Assembly: GCA_963738835.1 (NCBI GenBank)
Contig: CAVTYH010000006.1
Span: 1 to 64,000 of the forward strand
Length of the DNA stretch: 64,000 bases
Source: CAVTYH01 sp963738835
Lineage (GTDB): Bacteria > Planctomycetota > Planctomycetia > Pirellulales > JADZDJ01
Reading direction: 5' to 3'
Made by a program: the position numbers and the translations under genes. Shown one piece after another: positions 1 through 11,005 of the stretch (the stretch's first letter is position 1; the number at the start of each line of letters is the position of its first letter). The notes below the pieces were generated by a model that worked only from the letters and a program-made list of their open reading frames with translations, did not search any database and was not told the DNA's origin.

Positions 1-3000
1 GCTGTACCCAATGTGCGGCGCATTCCCGCTCCTGCCCCTTCGGCAAACATCAGCGGCACTACGCCCAAGATGAACGCCAGCGAAGTCATCACAATCGGTC
101 GCAACCGCAGTCGGCACGCTTCCAACGTTGCCTGCCGCCGCGATTCGCCCAATTCCCGCTTTCGTTGGCGAATTCGACAATCAGAATCGCATTCTTGCTG
201 GCCAATCCCACCAGCACGACAAAACCAATCCGCGTGAAAATGTTGATATCCATCATGGCGATATTGACGCCCACAACAGCCTCAGCAGGCACATCGGCAC
301 GACCAAAATAATCGCCAGCGGTAGCGACCAGCTTTCGTACTGGGCGGCAAGCACCAGAAACACCATCACCACGGCCAGCCCGAAAAGGATCATCGCCGTG
401 TTGCCGGCCAACAGTTCCAGAAACGCCATGTCGGTCCATTCGTAGGCCATCGAGTTGGGCAATTCGGTGTCAGCTACGTGCTCCATCAAGTCGATCGCAT
501 CTTGCGAACTAACGCCCGGCATGGCCATTCCGTTGATCGCCGCAGCCGGGTAGCTGTTGTATCGCGTCAAAACCAACGGTCCATTCACTTCGCGAATGTC
601 GGCCAGCGAACCGATCGGAATCATGCCACCCGAGGAGCTGCGCACCCGCATCCGCGAAATGTCGGAAATCTGATCGCGAAACTGCGATGCCGCTTGCACA
701 ATGACTTGCCACGTTCGGCCGAAGAGATTGAAGTCGTTTACATACAGCGAGCCTTGGAACACCCGCAAGGCATCGGCGAATTCACGCAGCGATACTCCTT
801 TGGCCAGACACTCGCGCACGTCGGGCTCCACTTTCAACTGCGGCACGTTCGCGCGAAACGGCGAAGGAAACACCATCAGCTTACCGCGCTGTTCATTCGC
901 CTTGGTCACCAAATTTTCCGCTTCGGCCTGCAACTTAGTCGGACCAAGGTCGCTGCGGTCCTCCAGCATCATCATGAAACCGCCGGTGCGGCCCGCGCCA
1001 CGCACAGGCGGCGGCGGAACGATCATGATGTTAGCTTCCAGCACCTGGCTAAACGCCGCTTGCAGTCGATGCAGAATTGCGTCGCTGGCCAAATCAGGGC
1101 TGCGTCGCTTTTATAATCGTCCAACCGAATGAACATCGTGCCGAAGTTCGAGCCGTTGGCGCTCATCAAAAAAGATTGCCCAGTGATGGCCGACGTATGG
1201 GCAACGCCGGGAGTCTTCAAAACGATGTCGGTCAACTGCTGCATCACTTTCGAAGTGCGCTCCGCCGAGGCGGAGTCGGGCAATTGCACCCCAGCGAGCA
1301 AGTAGCCCATGTCTTGGCTGGGGATAAATCCCTTAGGAGTGGATTGCAATCGATCATAAGTGAGCACGAGCAGCCCGCCGTAGATAACCAACACGAGGAC
1401 GCTGAGTGTGAGCAGCTTTCCGACGACCCAAGTGTATGCCGCGCCAATGGTGTCGAAAGCACGATTGAATGCCGCGAATGCCCAAGCCAAGGCTCGATTA
1501 AGCGGCCAACCCACGATCGCGCCGACAATCGCGCCGCCGATGGCCATGAAATAGGGAAGCGCACTGAGCCACCAGCCTTCCAGCTGCAGCCTAGTTTCCA
1601 CCCGCGGTGTCAGCATGGCCCAAGCCAGCCAGCCACCGGCCAAGGCGAACGCAGGCCACGGCAACGGCGGCGCGGTGTGTTTGTCCTTCTCCAGCGGTTT
1701 CAGCAGCAGCCCGCCAGTGCCGGGCTGAGAGTTAGCGAATTAAACGCCGAAATCACCGTGGAAACCGAAATCGTTAGTGCGAACTGTCTGAAGAATTGGC
1801 CCGTGATGCCGCTGATGAATGCACACGGTATGAACACCGCGCTGAGCACCAAGCCAACCGCAATAACCGGTCCAGAAACCTGCTCCATTGCTTTGATCGT
1901 GGCATCACGCGGCGATAAACCAAGTTCAATGTGATGCTCGACCGCTTCGACGACGACGATGGCATCGTCCACCACGATCCCAATCGCCAACACAAGGCCG
2001 AACAACGTCAGATTATTCAGGCTGAAACCGAGCAGCGCCATGGCGGTGAACGTTCCAACAATGGCCACGGGCACTGCAATCATCGGAATGATCGACGACC
2101 GCCAATTGCGCAAGAACACCAGGACGACGATGGCCACCAGAATTACCGCATCGCGCAAATTCTTGAAAACCTCGTTGATCGACTCACGTGTGTATGGCGT
2201 AGTGTCAAACGCCACGGCCCAAGTGATCCCCTCGGGGATGCTGGTGGAAAGTTCCTGCATTTTTTCCATGATCAAATCGTGTGTTTCTAACGCATTGGCC
2301 TCGGGCCGCTGAAACACTGCGAGAAACACGGTGGGTTTATCGTCGAACGTGACGTCAACGTCTTGATTCTGCGGCACCAATTCCACCGTACCGACATCTT
2401 TGATGCGGACCACTCGCCCATCGGGTGTGGCTCTGAGGATGATGTCTTCGAACTCTTCGACATCGCTAAGCCGGCCGATCATGCTAAGTGTGGTTTGAAA
2501 ATCCTGCCCGCCCGGAATTGGCGGCGCACGATCATGCCGGTGGCGACCTGAGTGTTCTGTTCACGGACAGCCTGCACCACGTCGCCCGCCGTCATGTTGG
2601 CATGCCCATCTTCATAGGATCAAGCCAAATGCGGATGCTGTAATCGCGCTGGCCGAACAAGATGATGTCACTGACGCCGTCGATCCGGGCCAGCTCGTCC
2701 TTGAGTTGCATCAGCGCGAGGTTGCTCAAGTAGAGCTGATCGTACCGGCTGTCGGTGGCCGTGAGTGCGATGCCCATCAGAATGTCCGGCGAGCGTTTCT
2801 TGACGGTGACGCCGGTTTGGCGAATCACATCGGGCAAGGACGGCACCGCTAAACTAACGCGGTTTTGCACCAGCACCTGGGCCATGTTCAGGTTCATGCC
2901 GTGGCGGAACGTGACGGTCAGGTTGTAGGCACCGTCATTGGTGCAGCTGGACGACATGTAATACATGCCTTCGACGCCGTTGACTTGCTGCTCGATGGGC

Positions 3001-3244
3001 GCGGCCACCGACGTGGCCACATCCATCGCACTGCGCCTGGATAGTTGCACGTGACTGAGATCGTAGGCGGCGAGATCATCGGAAACTGCACCAACCCCAA
3101 ATTGAAGACGCAGATGGCCCCAGCCAACGTGATCACGATGGAAAGCACGGAGGCGAAAATCGGGCGATCAATGAAAAATCGAGAGATCAAAAGCTGCCTC
3201 ACATCTGCAAACCAGGTCGAGATTTTCCGGCCCAATGCCGGCAC
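1..3244 (-). pseudogene. RND multidrug-efflux permease (HAE1/AcrB family), frameshifted, 3' end off window
   Basis: This would be the inner-membrane proton-driven pump of a tripartite efflux system. The reading starts at 3244 with the usual N-terminal helix ('FIDRPIFASV') and continues through the porter domain, the TM4 proton-relay segment ('GIVVDDAIVVVEAVEHH') and 'LVGLASKNAILIVEFA' near the left edge. The homologous reading jumps frame at least seven times, near 3040, 2595, 2535, 1700, 1090, 275 and 130. Between jumps the residues match the family well, and the jumps checked look like loss of one base (for example GC-AGT near 3040 and GC-GGG near 1700). It lies 3 bp after the adaptor gene, so the two form one operon. 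The high density of shifts could mean true decay or poor base calling. The C-terminus is outside the window. Confidence 0.9.
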
Positions 3245-3247
3245 ACG

Positions 3248-4482
3248 CTAATTCTTCTCGCTCTTTGAGACTTCGTGGGCATCCGTTGCCGGTTTGGTTG
3301 CCTCCGCTGCTTTTGTTCCGTCACCACGCATGGCCACCGAATCGGTCGCTGGCTTCGGCTCAACTAACACGCCGGGTCGAACGCGCTGCAGCCCACTGAC
3401 AACCACTCGGTCGCCTTCTGCAACACCTTTCAAAATCACTCGCTGCGTGCCTTGCTGTTTGCCGATCTGCACGCTGCGGTACTGAATCTTGTTCTGCGGG
3501 TCGACGATGTAGACAAATTTCTGTCCTTGATCAGTGCCGAGTGCCTGCTCTGGAATCGTAAGCGCGCGGTAGGGATCGCCCAGCGGGAGCCGCACGCGGC
3601 AAAACAGCCCGGGCAGAATCGCCTTTTTTCCATTCTGAAACAGTCCGCGCACCTGGAGCGTACCCGTGTTGGTGTCCAAACGGTTATCGATAAAGTCGAC
3701 ATACCCTGCGTGTGGGAATCCCTCTTCGTTGGCTAAACCCATCAGGATGGGAATTTTCCCTTCGTTGTTCGTTTTCACCAATCCACTTTGCACGTAGTCG
3801 TGAATTTTCTTTAAGAGCCGTTCATCGACACCGAAGAGCACGTAGATCGGATCGAGCTGCACGATTGTAGTGAGTATGGTTTCGTCGGCCTTCACCAGTT
3901 GCCGGGGTCATACATCGTGCGGCTGAGCCGGCCGCTGAACGGCGCATCAATTTTGGTATATCCCAGGTTTACATCTGCCGCGTGCAACGTTGCCTGCGCC
4001 ACGCCGACCGCGGCTTCCGCTTCCGCTTGATCGCCGACAATCTGATCGTAATCTTGCCGAGAGATCGATTTGTTCGGCAGCATGATGTTGGCCCGCTGCA
4101 AATCGGCGTTCAGGCGATTCAGATGAGCTTCGGCCTGTGCAACATTGCTCTTGGCCCGTTCAACTTCAGCCTCGTAAATGCCCGGATCGATATCATACAG
4201 CAAGGCGTCCTTAGGGACATCGGCTCCTTCCGTAAACAAGACCTTATCAAGATAACCCGTCACGTGCGGGCGGATTTCGGCCGACTTGAACGCCATGGTT
4301 CGGCCGGTGAAATCTTCGTAGTCAGTCACTTCGGCGACCGTCGGCGTGCTAATGATCACCTCAGGCGGCTTGGGAGCCGCGACAGCTTGGGCAGGCGACA
4401 TCGCCTGTTTCTTGCATCCTGTTAGGATGGCGAATACCAGCAGCAGGCAAAACGTCGAATATCGTTTACAAGCCGAGTTCAC
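3248..4482 (-). CDS. RND efflux periplasmic adaptor (membrane fusion protein), one frameshift
   Basis: This is an AcrA/MexA-type adaptor linking the inner-membrane pump to an outer-membrane channel. A lipoprotein-like signal ends 'AILTGCKKQ', so Cys22 is the probable lipidated residue. The biotinyl-lipoyl-like part ('VTGYLDKVLFTEGADV'), alpha-hairpin and beta-barrel ('DAPFSGRLSRTMYDPGN') follow. The first frame stops after 'YDPGNW' near 3890, and the rest ('KADETILTTIVQLDPIYV') continues one base out of frame. Restoring one base in the AACTGGTGAAG stretch gives the usual 'PGNLVKADETIL' joint. The start is a GTG at 4482, which overlaps the last 17 bases of the TetR gene. Total length is about 411 residues, normal for the family. 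Confidence 0.9.
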
Positions 4483-5209
4483 TTGACGCTCCCGATAAAT
4501 TTGATTTGCACGCCGCCGATCGAATAGCTTTGTCGGTTTTTGATTTGATAAGCAAAGCGCAGATGTTTTTTGTCCGCTGCAGCTCCTGCGGCGAAAGGAT
4601 TCCGTGGAACACGACGTCGATGATGTCGCTGGCCTGAATCTCTACCGATTTCGGCTGTCCGCTGAAGTGATTCATAAAAATCGTGCCATATAATAAATTG
4701 CCGATCACATCGGTGATGCGATCGACCGGAATCTCGCGCAGTCGGCCTTCAGCAATCAGATCACGATAGAACGCCCGCCATCGATCCACATTCATCTTGC
4801 GGTGTTCGAGGAACGTCGGCAGCTTTCGGTCTCGGAACAGCGCGCGCTCTTGTATCAACAGTTCGACAAAGCCCGGACGTTCGGCGAAAAACTCTAAGAA
4901 CCCGTGAATTCCGTTGGCGATTTGTTCCAGCGGATCTTCGATAGGAGCCATCCGGCTGTCGATGTGTTCGCGCAGCATCCGCATCACACGGTCGGCAACG
5001 GCCAGAAAAAGTTCGCGCTTGCTGGGAAAGTAACGGTACACCGTTCCTTTTCCGACGCCGACGGTTTCTGCGAGCAACGTGGTGTCCGTCTTGTCGTACC
5101 CGCGCTCGGCAAACAGACGGGCAGCCTGCGTTAGAATCTCTTCCTGACGCGTGGCCCAAAGCTGTTCGTCAGACAGTTTCTTGGCGATTTTTTGGGTCGA
5201 GCTGGCCAC
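4466..5209 (-). CDS. TetR/AcrR-family transcriptional repressor
   Basis: A 247-residue regulator, first gene of the efflux operon. The N-terminal helix-turn-helix is typical of TetR proteins: 'LFAERGYDKTDTTLLAETV' followed by 'GVGKGTVYRYFPSKRELFLAV' split across recognition helix and helix 4. The remaining roughly 180 residues are the variable ligand-binding and dimerisation domain. A perfect 8-bp inverted repeat lies 25 bp upstream of the start codon, so autorepression together with the pump genes is likely. The 3' end overlaps the adaptor start. The inducing ligand cannot be read from the sequence. Confidence 0.92.
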   Translation of the reverse strand: MASSTQKIAKKLSDEQLWATRQEEILTQAARLFAERGYDKTDTTLLAETVGVGKGTVYRYFPSKRELFLAVADRVMRMLREHIDSRMAPIEDPLEQIANGIHGFLEFFAERPGFVELLIQERALFRDRKLPTFLEHRKMNVDRWRAFYRDLIAEGRLREIPVDRITDVIGNLLYGTIFMNHFSGQPKSVEIQASDIIDVVFHGILSPQELQRTKNICALLIKSKTDKAIRSAACKSNLSGASSELGL

Positions 5210-5233
5210 AGAAAAGGCCTCAGGCGGGAAGGG

Positions 5234-5251
5234 TGACTGACTGGTCAGTCA
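5234..5251. promoter_or_regulatory. Probable TetR operator, inverted repeat
   Basis: The sequence TGACTGACTGGTCAGTCA is an inverted repeat with perfect 8-bp arms (TGACTGAC / GTCAGTCA) and a 2-bp centre. It sits just upstream of the TetR start codon at 5209 on the minus strand. Similar palindromes are bound by AcrR/TtgR-like repressors. Binding here is inferred. Confidence 0.75.
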
Positions 5252-5442
5252 GCCTTGCAATTATCGCTCCCGGCACTGCGGGTCAATGCATGCAAGACGA
5301 TTTTCTGCTCAGAATCAGAGCAGCTTCGACAATTTATAACTTATTTCCCAGCCATAAGTTACGTCTGATTGTCGGTTTAATGGCCCCCTTACAAGCCCGG
5401 CTCGGAATTGGAAAGTGGCTAAAGGCTTGCAGTGTGTAGTTA

Positions 5443-6959
5443 GTCGTCCCTGAAAAATTGGTCGTCAGCGGCTTAGCGGGGGCAATTCAAGCGAGCAGCA
5501 GCCGGATGGGGGCGCATCGGAGTCCAATTTCAATTGCCAGCCGGGTCTTCAGCCACCGCGTGAGCCAGAAAATTGGTGAAAAAACGACCCACCGCAGCAG
5601 TTTGCGGAGGTTGTACCCGGCGGCATTCAGTAGCGCGTTGATTTTGTCGCCTTCTTGACCGGTCAGATAATTGCGATTCATGCGATTGTCACTTTTCAGG
5701 TGACCGATCGTCGGTTCAATGGCCGTCCGACGTTTGAGCATGCGGCGTAGTGCCTGCGTCGCTCGTTTGGGAATCGTGCGGACCACATGCACAATGGCCG
5801 AGCCCTTGTAACCGTGCCCTTGATAGCCTTTATCCACCATCACGTCCCGGGGCGAGTGGCCGGTGAGGCGTTCCACTTGTCCGATCGCACCGCTGAGCGT
5901 GTGTCCGTCGTAAGGATTGCCGTCGAGAGCGTGGGCGCCGACGGTCCAGTTGCTCTTGCTGGTCGTGGCTACGCTGGCCTTGCAGCCGAACTCGTAGCGC
6001 TTGCTGCGCTTTGCCTTTGGCAATGCATTCCACCTCGGGAGCATGCACGCTGTAGAGCTTGTGTTTGCTGGTGCGTGTTTGAGCGAGCAAGCGCTTGGCC
6101 AAGGCGACCAGCTCGCCGAGCGGCTCATCGACGATTGGGCCCTGGATGGTCCGAGCTTTTCGCTGGATGTCCCGCAGCACGCGGCCCAAGATCGTCTTCA
6201 GCCCGCGGGTCATCTTCGCGGCTCGCTTCATCTGCCGGGCGTGAGCGTAGCGGCCCTGCCTGGCCCAGCAGCTGCTGGCTCTTGAAACGATAGTTCTGTC
6301 GAAGTGGGATGCCCAGTTGCCTGGCCCGTCGGACGAGTGCCAGCCGCATCTTGTGATACAAGCGGGCGTCGGTTGGAAAGGCCATCGCCTTCTCCTGGAC
6401 CGTCGTGTCGACGTTCACCTTTTGGAACTCTGGTGGCCGCACGGCCTTCATCGCTAACGCCGTGTGGATGGTCGTCTCCAGTAACTTCTCCAACCGCTCG
6501 GCACCGACACACTTCCGCCAACGGCTCAAGCTCGAAGGATCGATCGGCAACTCGTGCTGCAGGTAGCAGAGGCCGCAGAAGAACGCCGGTACGGGTTCTC
6601 CACCCAGCGGGCCACCACCGATTCGTCGCTCTCGTCAAAAGCGTGTTTCAAATAGAGCAAGCCGACCATCAGCCGGGTGTTCATTCCCGGCCGGCCAAGT
6701 TCCTCGGCGTAGCAAGCATCAATGCCTGAGTCGAACTGAGACCAGTCGATCCGCTCGGCCAGCACGTACAGCGGATGCTCGCGGTTCAAGAGTTCGCTCA
6801 GATGGGCGCCGAATAATTCACACTGCGGAGGGCGGGACTTGGGTTGCATTTTTTGTCAGCTTTCGGGACCGTGGGAACCAAAACCTAGCAAATTCTAGCG
6901 CCATCAAGCGTGCAATGCACCGTCTATTCGTAGCGGTAGAGGAATTTTTCAGGGACGAC
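5443..6959 (-). mobile_element. IS5-type insertion sequence, inactive
   Basis: The element is bounded by 17-bp terminal inverted repeats GTCGTCCCTGAAAAATT (5443-5459 and, inverted, 6943-6959). They are flanked by a 6-bp direct repeat TAGTTA (5437-5442 and 6960-6965). The exact border is ambiguous by two bases because TA is self-complementary. The element is 1517 bp long and carries one transposase gene on the minus strand, broken by frameshifts. It lies immediately downstream of a methyltransferase gene whose stop codon TAG (6959-6961) is formed by the element's border. Confidence 0.88.
5487..6849 (-). pseudogene. IS5-family DDE transposase, broken by frameshifts
   Basis: The joined reading begins 'MQPKSRPPQCELFGAHL' at 6849. 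It contains the family N-terminus ('GRPGMNTRLMVGLLYLKHA', 'SDESVVARWVENPY', 'LPIDPSSLSRWRK'), the first catalytic Asp in 'VNVDTTVQEK', 'VYSVHAPEVECIAKGK', the second Asp in 'MVDKGYQGHGY' and the Glu in 'AIEPTIGHLK'. These parts lie in three frames, with changes near 6590, 6250 and 6020, so no complete protein is made as sequenced. The C-terminus ends at 5487. Family assignment rests on these motifs. The IS5 subgroup was not resolved. Confidence 0.88.
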
Positions 6960-7716
6960 TAGTTATCCTTCGCCATTCCATTCGTCCCGACTTTCTTAAA
7001 CTCGCGCAGCTCAAAACAAATGCCGCCAGCCCGCAGTGCTTTATGCACGCCAGAGAGCCATAGCTCTTGCACGGGCTCTAATCCGACATCGTGGCACGTT
7101 TGCAACAGTTCCTGCCGATTGTAAGTGCGACACAGAAATAGTCGACTGGTCCAAGCGCCGCCGAAACTGTCCTCGGTGGTCAGCAGCAACATGCGGCCAC
7201 CGGGCGACAGCACGCGGGCCAATTCCGATAAACCGGCTTTGGCTTCCGGCAAATGTTCCAGCACATAGCCGCAGGTGACGCAATCGAACGCGGCGTCGGC
7301 AAAGGGCAAATGAGAAAGATCAGCCGACAAAAACTGCGGTCGCTCGCTCTTCAATCGACCGCGGGCCCGACGCAGCATTTCCGGCGAAATATCGATGCCG
7401 GTAATCGTGGCATCGTCATCGGCATATCTCAGCAGATGCTGCACGATCTGCCCGGCGCCGCTGCCAACATCCAAAATGTGCTGCAACCCTGCAAATCGAA
7501 TCGCCGCTGCCGCAACATGCGATCGCCCAGCGGCGCGTGCAGAGAGAACAAACTGCAAAACCAGAGTGCCTCGCTTTTCGGCCCCGCGTACACTCGGCGA
7601 ATTTGCTCGCGATATTCGCGGTAGCTAACTTTTTCCCACAGGTTGGTTTCGACGAAGCGATTGAACGCTTTGCGTCGCGGCCTTTTGGGCTTCTCGAGCG
7701 TGGTACTGTTGGGCAT
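6959..7716 (-). CDS. Class I SAM-dependent methyltransferase, frameshifted, C-terminus altered by IS insertion
   Basis: The protein starts 'MPNSTTLEKPKRPRRKAF' at 7716 and carries SAM-binding motif I ('ILDVGSGAGQIV'), an acidic loop ('ITGIDISPEML') and 'VTCGYVLEHLPEA', as in ubiE-like small-molecule methyltransferases. The reading changes frame near 7490: 'RRFDLQG' is followed one base out of frame by 'LQHILDVGSG', consistent with one lost G. The product ends 'MAKDN' at a TAG created by the IS border. Joining the sequences on either side of the IS across TAGTTA would extend the frame by about 33 codons to a TAA near 5335, so the original C-terminus may have been longer. The substrate is unknown. 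Confidence 0.8.
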
Positions 7717-7825
7717 GAGAGCGTCTGTGTGTGTCTACGTGTCTTTATGCCTGGGCAAAGGTCGCGGTCTTGATTCTGGCTCATTCCTGCCAGACACCCT
7801 GAACACGAGATACCACGCAGGCACC

Positions 7826-10028
7826 TCAGACGTAAACTCGGCGATTGTAGATATACCACTCGACCAGTAAAACGGCTAGGGCAAGCACTAACAGCCACTT
7901 CCAGGTTTCCTTCCGGATGGGCTCATAACCGGAATCCCCCTGCACCGAAACATTCCCAATTTGGATCGATTTTTCCTTCGCAGACCGAATGTTGCTTTCC
8001 AACGGATCGAACAAGTTGACGGTAAACCGCTCGACCGTCTTTTCTCCTTCCTTCACCTCGTAGGGACCCAGCTCGTCGGTCTGGCTGAAGTGAAACGACC
8101 CGGCTTTGCCGCGCAAGGCCGTAAGTTTGTTACCCCTGGGCGTAATCACGTCGAGCTGCTCAACCAAGGCCTCGCTCTTGAGCACCACGGGCTGGCCCGG
8201 CTTCACGGTTTCACCCGCTTTGGCTCCTTCGTTGCCGCCAAGGTAAGCGAGCACGGCAAACACGAAGGCGGGAAAGCTCCGACGAATCGGCCAGTTGGTA
8301 TTGGGCACACGCTCGCCGGCGGCGTCAACACTGTAAATGTCGAAACCCAACACTGCGTCTTCAAAACCTTCTCGCGGTGCAATGGCAATCAGCGTGCCCT
8401 TGTTCGAATCCAAGAGCCTGGTTCCTCCCGGCGGCGGCGTGACCGGCCGCGCTTCGGCAATATCGACATCGCCCAAATCGAGCCATTGCATGAGCGGATG
8501 TGTGCGATCGACATCGATGATTTGCGGATACACAACCGCATCACCTAGCGACCACCACTTGGCCGTTGACGTTGAGGCAGCGGCCGACTCCGGATTGGTC
8601 GCGGCGTTTGTTTTTGCGGCTAGGTCCGCTTTCGCAGCCGGATTGTCACCAGCAGCAGGCGCGTCCTTAGATTTGTCTGCGTCACTCGTCGCTTCCTTCC
8701 GCGCCAACGCCGCCTCCCCTTCCGAGGCCGGCGGCGCCTCGCCGATGAACAACGTGTTGGCCCGCGGCAGTTGCGTGGGCTGGCAGCGATCGTAAATGAT
8801 CAGATCGAACGCACCGCTGGCTGCGGCACGTTGATGCTCTTTCGTTTGCAACACATCAAGCTTGGCCTTCGAGATTTCCGCCAACTCGCCGGCGCGAGGT
8901 CGAGAGCGCGAACTCCAGCGCCTCGTTGCCCGCGGTCACCAGCAGCACCTTCGGTTTGCGCGACGAATTGACGGCCGCCCAGGCACGATTGTCGGCCGGC
9001 AAGATATCGTTCCGCGCCAGCCGCAATTCGAGAATCCCAGATTCAATCTCGCCTAAATTGAACGAAACCCCCGCTGCGTCCCCCGGCGGCACCGTCACTT
9101 CCGAAGCGTCCAGCGGATTGCCGTTGAGCAGTAAATCGACCGGCACTTTCACGGCCTCGTCGCCAAAATTTTGAACGCTGCCGAACGCCTGCAACTGGCC
9201 TTCGCGTTCTTCGTTGCGCCTCACTGTGAATGAAATGATTCCCAAGTTCGCGGCATCCGCCTGGCCGATCGGCAAGAACACCGGATTCAAACTGCCGAGC
9301 GAAAAACCTTGCACCGGCGGGAACTTGCCGTCGCTCAGAATAAACAGCTTGGCCGGCTGCGATTCGACTGATCGATTGTCGCCGTATTCGGCCGATCGGC
9401 TTGGGTTCGCCAGCCCCGCCGCCACTTGCAACGCCTCGTTGATGGCCGTCGGACGATTTGTCGGTTTGATGTTTTCGACAGCCCGTCGCAAATCACGCGT
9501 GTTATCGGTCCAACCCTGCTCGACCTTGGCGGTATCTGCGAAGCTGACGATCATAGCCGTATAGCCGCTGCGCGACTGTTCGGCCGCTGCCGCCGTAGTG
9601 CCGTTATCTAGCCGGGCGGTTTGCTCCCGTTCTTCGGCCGTTTGCATGTTATCGATAATCGCCAGCGCCCGGCGCTTGGCCTCTTCCAACCGCGAAGGCG
9701 CAACATCGGTCGCGCTCATGCTGGCCGAGTTGTCGATCAAAAAGATGTTGCGCTCATCCACCAGCTTTTGACTTCGCCAGCCGGGCCGCAGCAGCGCGAA
9801 AATCACGAGTGCGAGCAGCAGCAATTGCAAATACAACAGCAGGCTCTGGCGAATTCGCTGCCAGAGGCTGTTGACGTGCATATCTTCAATCGACTTCCGC
9901 CACAAGTACGTGCTGGGCACTTCCAACGGCTGCCGCCGCAACTTGAGAAAGTAGAGCGCCACCACCGCCGGCGGCACAGCCAGCACCAGTGCCCATTGCA
10001 GCGCGGAAAGTGAGGGAATGAAATCCAT
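7826..10028 (-). CDS. BatA-like membrane protein with VWA domain, one frameshift
   Basis: The N-terminus has the BatA-type pair of membrane helices ('LQWALVLAVPPAVVALYFLK' and a second around residues 60-80). A von Willebrand factor A domain follows with an intact MIDAS start 'FLIDNSASMSATD' (DxSxS). A long extracytoplasmic part and a C-terminal helix ('WLLVLALAVLLVEWYIYN') close it. The first frame runs to about 8900 ('NEALEFALSTS'), and the continuation 'AEISKAKLDVLQTKEHQ' is in another frame, so there is one indel near 8900. The Ala/Lys-rich insert around 8580-8710 is low complexity. It lies downstream of a DUF58 gene, the usual partner in MoxR/BatA-type operons. No MoxR ATPase is seen in the window. 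Confidence 0.85.
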
Positions 10029-10060
10029 GAACAGTGGTCAGTGGTCAGTGGTCAGTGGCC
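10029..10060. repeat. Tandem short-word repeat (GGTCAGT)n
   Basis: About four tandem copies of GTCAGTGG lie between the VWA and DUF58 genes. It is one of several simple 'word' repeats at gene borders in this window. Confidence 0.8.
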
Positions 10061-10114
10061 AGAACGATCCAGGCTGCTTGCGGCTTAGCGGGTATCGCCA
10101 AAGTGCAACACCAT

Positions 10115-11005
10115 TCATTTCACGAGTCCTCGCTTGCGCAAATAGCCTGCCACCAACTGCTCGACCGGCAAATCGTTGCGGGCCATCAAATAGTTCATGC
10201 CGCGTCGATTACAAAACGTGCGGGCGCCCTCGATGAACGCCGCCAGCGTGCGCTTATAGCGGGCAATCAGTGGCGCACTGGCCGTGATTTCGGCAATGTC
10301 GTCGTCTTCGCAATCGAGCAATTTCAAATCTCCCTTGATGTCGGGATCGATCTCTTCGGCACTCAGCACTTGAATCACATACACATCCATCTGCTGCGAC
10401 ACCAAATACCGCAGCGCGGCTTCGTAGCCGGCTTTGTCCATCAGATCGGTAATCAACAGCAGAATCCCCTTGCCGCTGTTGCGCAGACAAAAATTCTTGA
10501 CGCCTTGTGCCAGCGACACCGTTTCGCCAGGCTGCACTTCGGCCAGATGCTCCATCATTCGCCACAGACTTTTGCGGCCACGCAGCACCGGTCCTGGAGC
10601 TCGCGGCGATTGCCCCAGGGTTTCGATCTTCACCCGATCGCCGCGCACCAGCCCAATGAAACCTAATGCCGCCGCCAACTGCTTGGCATATTCCAACTTG
10701 GTGGGCGTGCCGAATTCCATCGACGCGCTGGCATCGATCAGCGCGTAGAAATGCAAATCTTCTTCTTCCAGGAACATTTTCAGAAACAGCTTATCGAGCC
10801 GGGCGTAGGTGTTCCAATCGATGAACCGCAGGTCGTCGCCGGCCACGTAGTTGCGAAAATCGGCGAACTCCACACTCTGCCCTTTCCGCTTGCTGCGCCG
10901 TTCCCCCTTCATGCGGCCGCGGAAAATCTTGCGGCTCACCAGCTCCAGCCGCTCGAGCTGCGCGAGCAATTGCGGTGAAAGCAGCGGCGGTGTGGCGGTG
11001 GACAT
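10115..11005 (-). CDS. DUF58 domain protein
   Basis: A 296-residue protein whose core matches DUF58: 'GRMKGERRSKRKGQSVEF', then 'YVAGDDLRFIDWNTYAR', then a VWA-like segment with 'YALIDASASMEFG'. DUF58 proteins are usually encoded with MoxR AAA+ ATPases and VWA proteins and are thought to act in assembling or activating cell-envelope or metalloprotein complexes. The start chosen at 11005 ('MSTATPPLLSPQLLAQLERLEL') is where family similarity begins. A longer in-frame reading upstream is made of repeat-derived sequence. The VWA gene follows 87 bp downstream on the same strand, separated by a tandem repeat. Confidence 0.9.
   Translation of the reverse strand: MSTATPPLLSPQLLAQLERLELVSRKIFRGRMKGERRSKRKGQSVEFADFRNYVAGDDLRFIDWNTYARLDKLFLKMFLEEEDLHFYALIDASASMEFGTPTKLEYAKQLAAALGFIGLVRGDRVKIETLGQSPRAPGPVLRGRKSLWRMMEHLAEVQPGETVSLAQGVKNFCLRNSGKGILLLITDLMDKAGYEAALRYLVSQQMDVYVIQVLSAEEIDPDIKGDLKLLDCEDDDIAEITASAPLIARYKRTLAAFIEGARTFCNRRGMNYLMARNDLPVEQLVAGYLRKRGLVK

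Noticed and set aside
5787..6729. Plus-strand frames across the IS5 element
   Set aside because: They are antisense to the transposase, whose catalytic motifs are clear on the minus strand.
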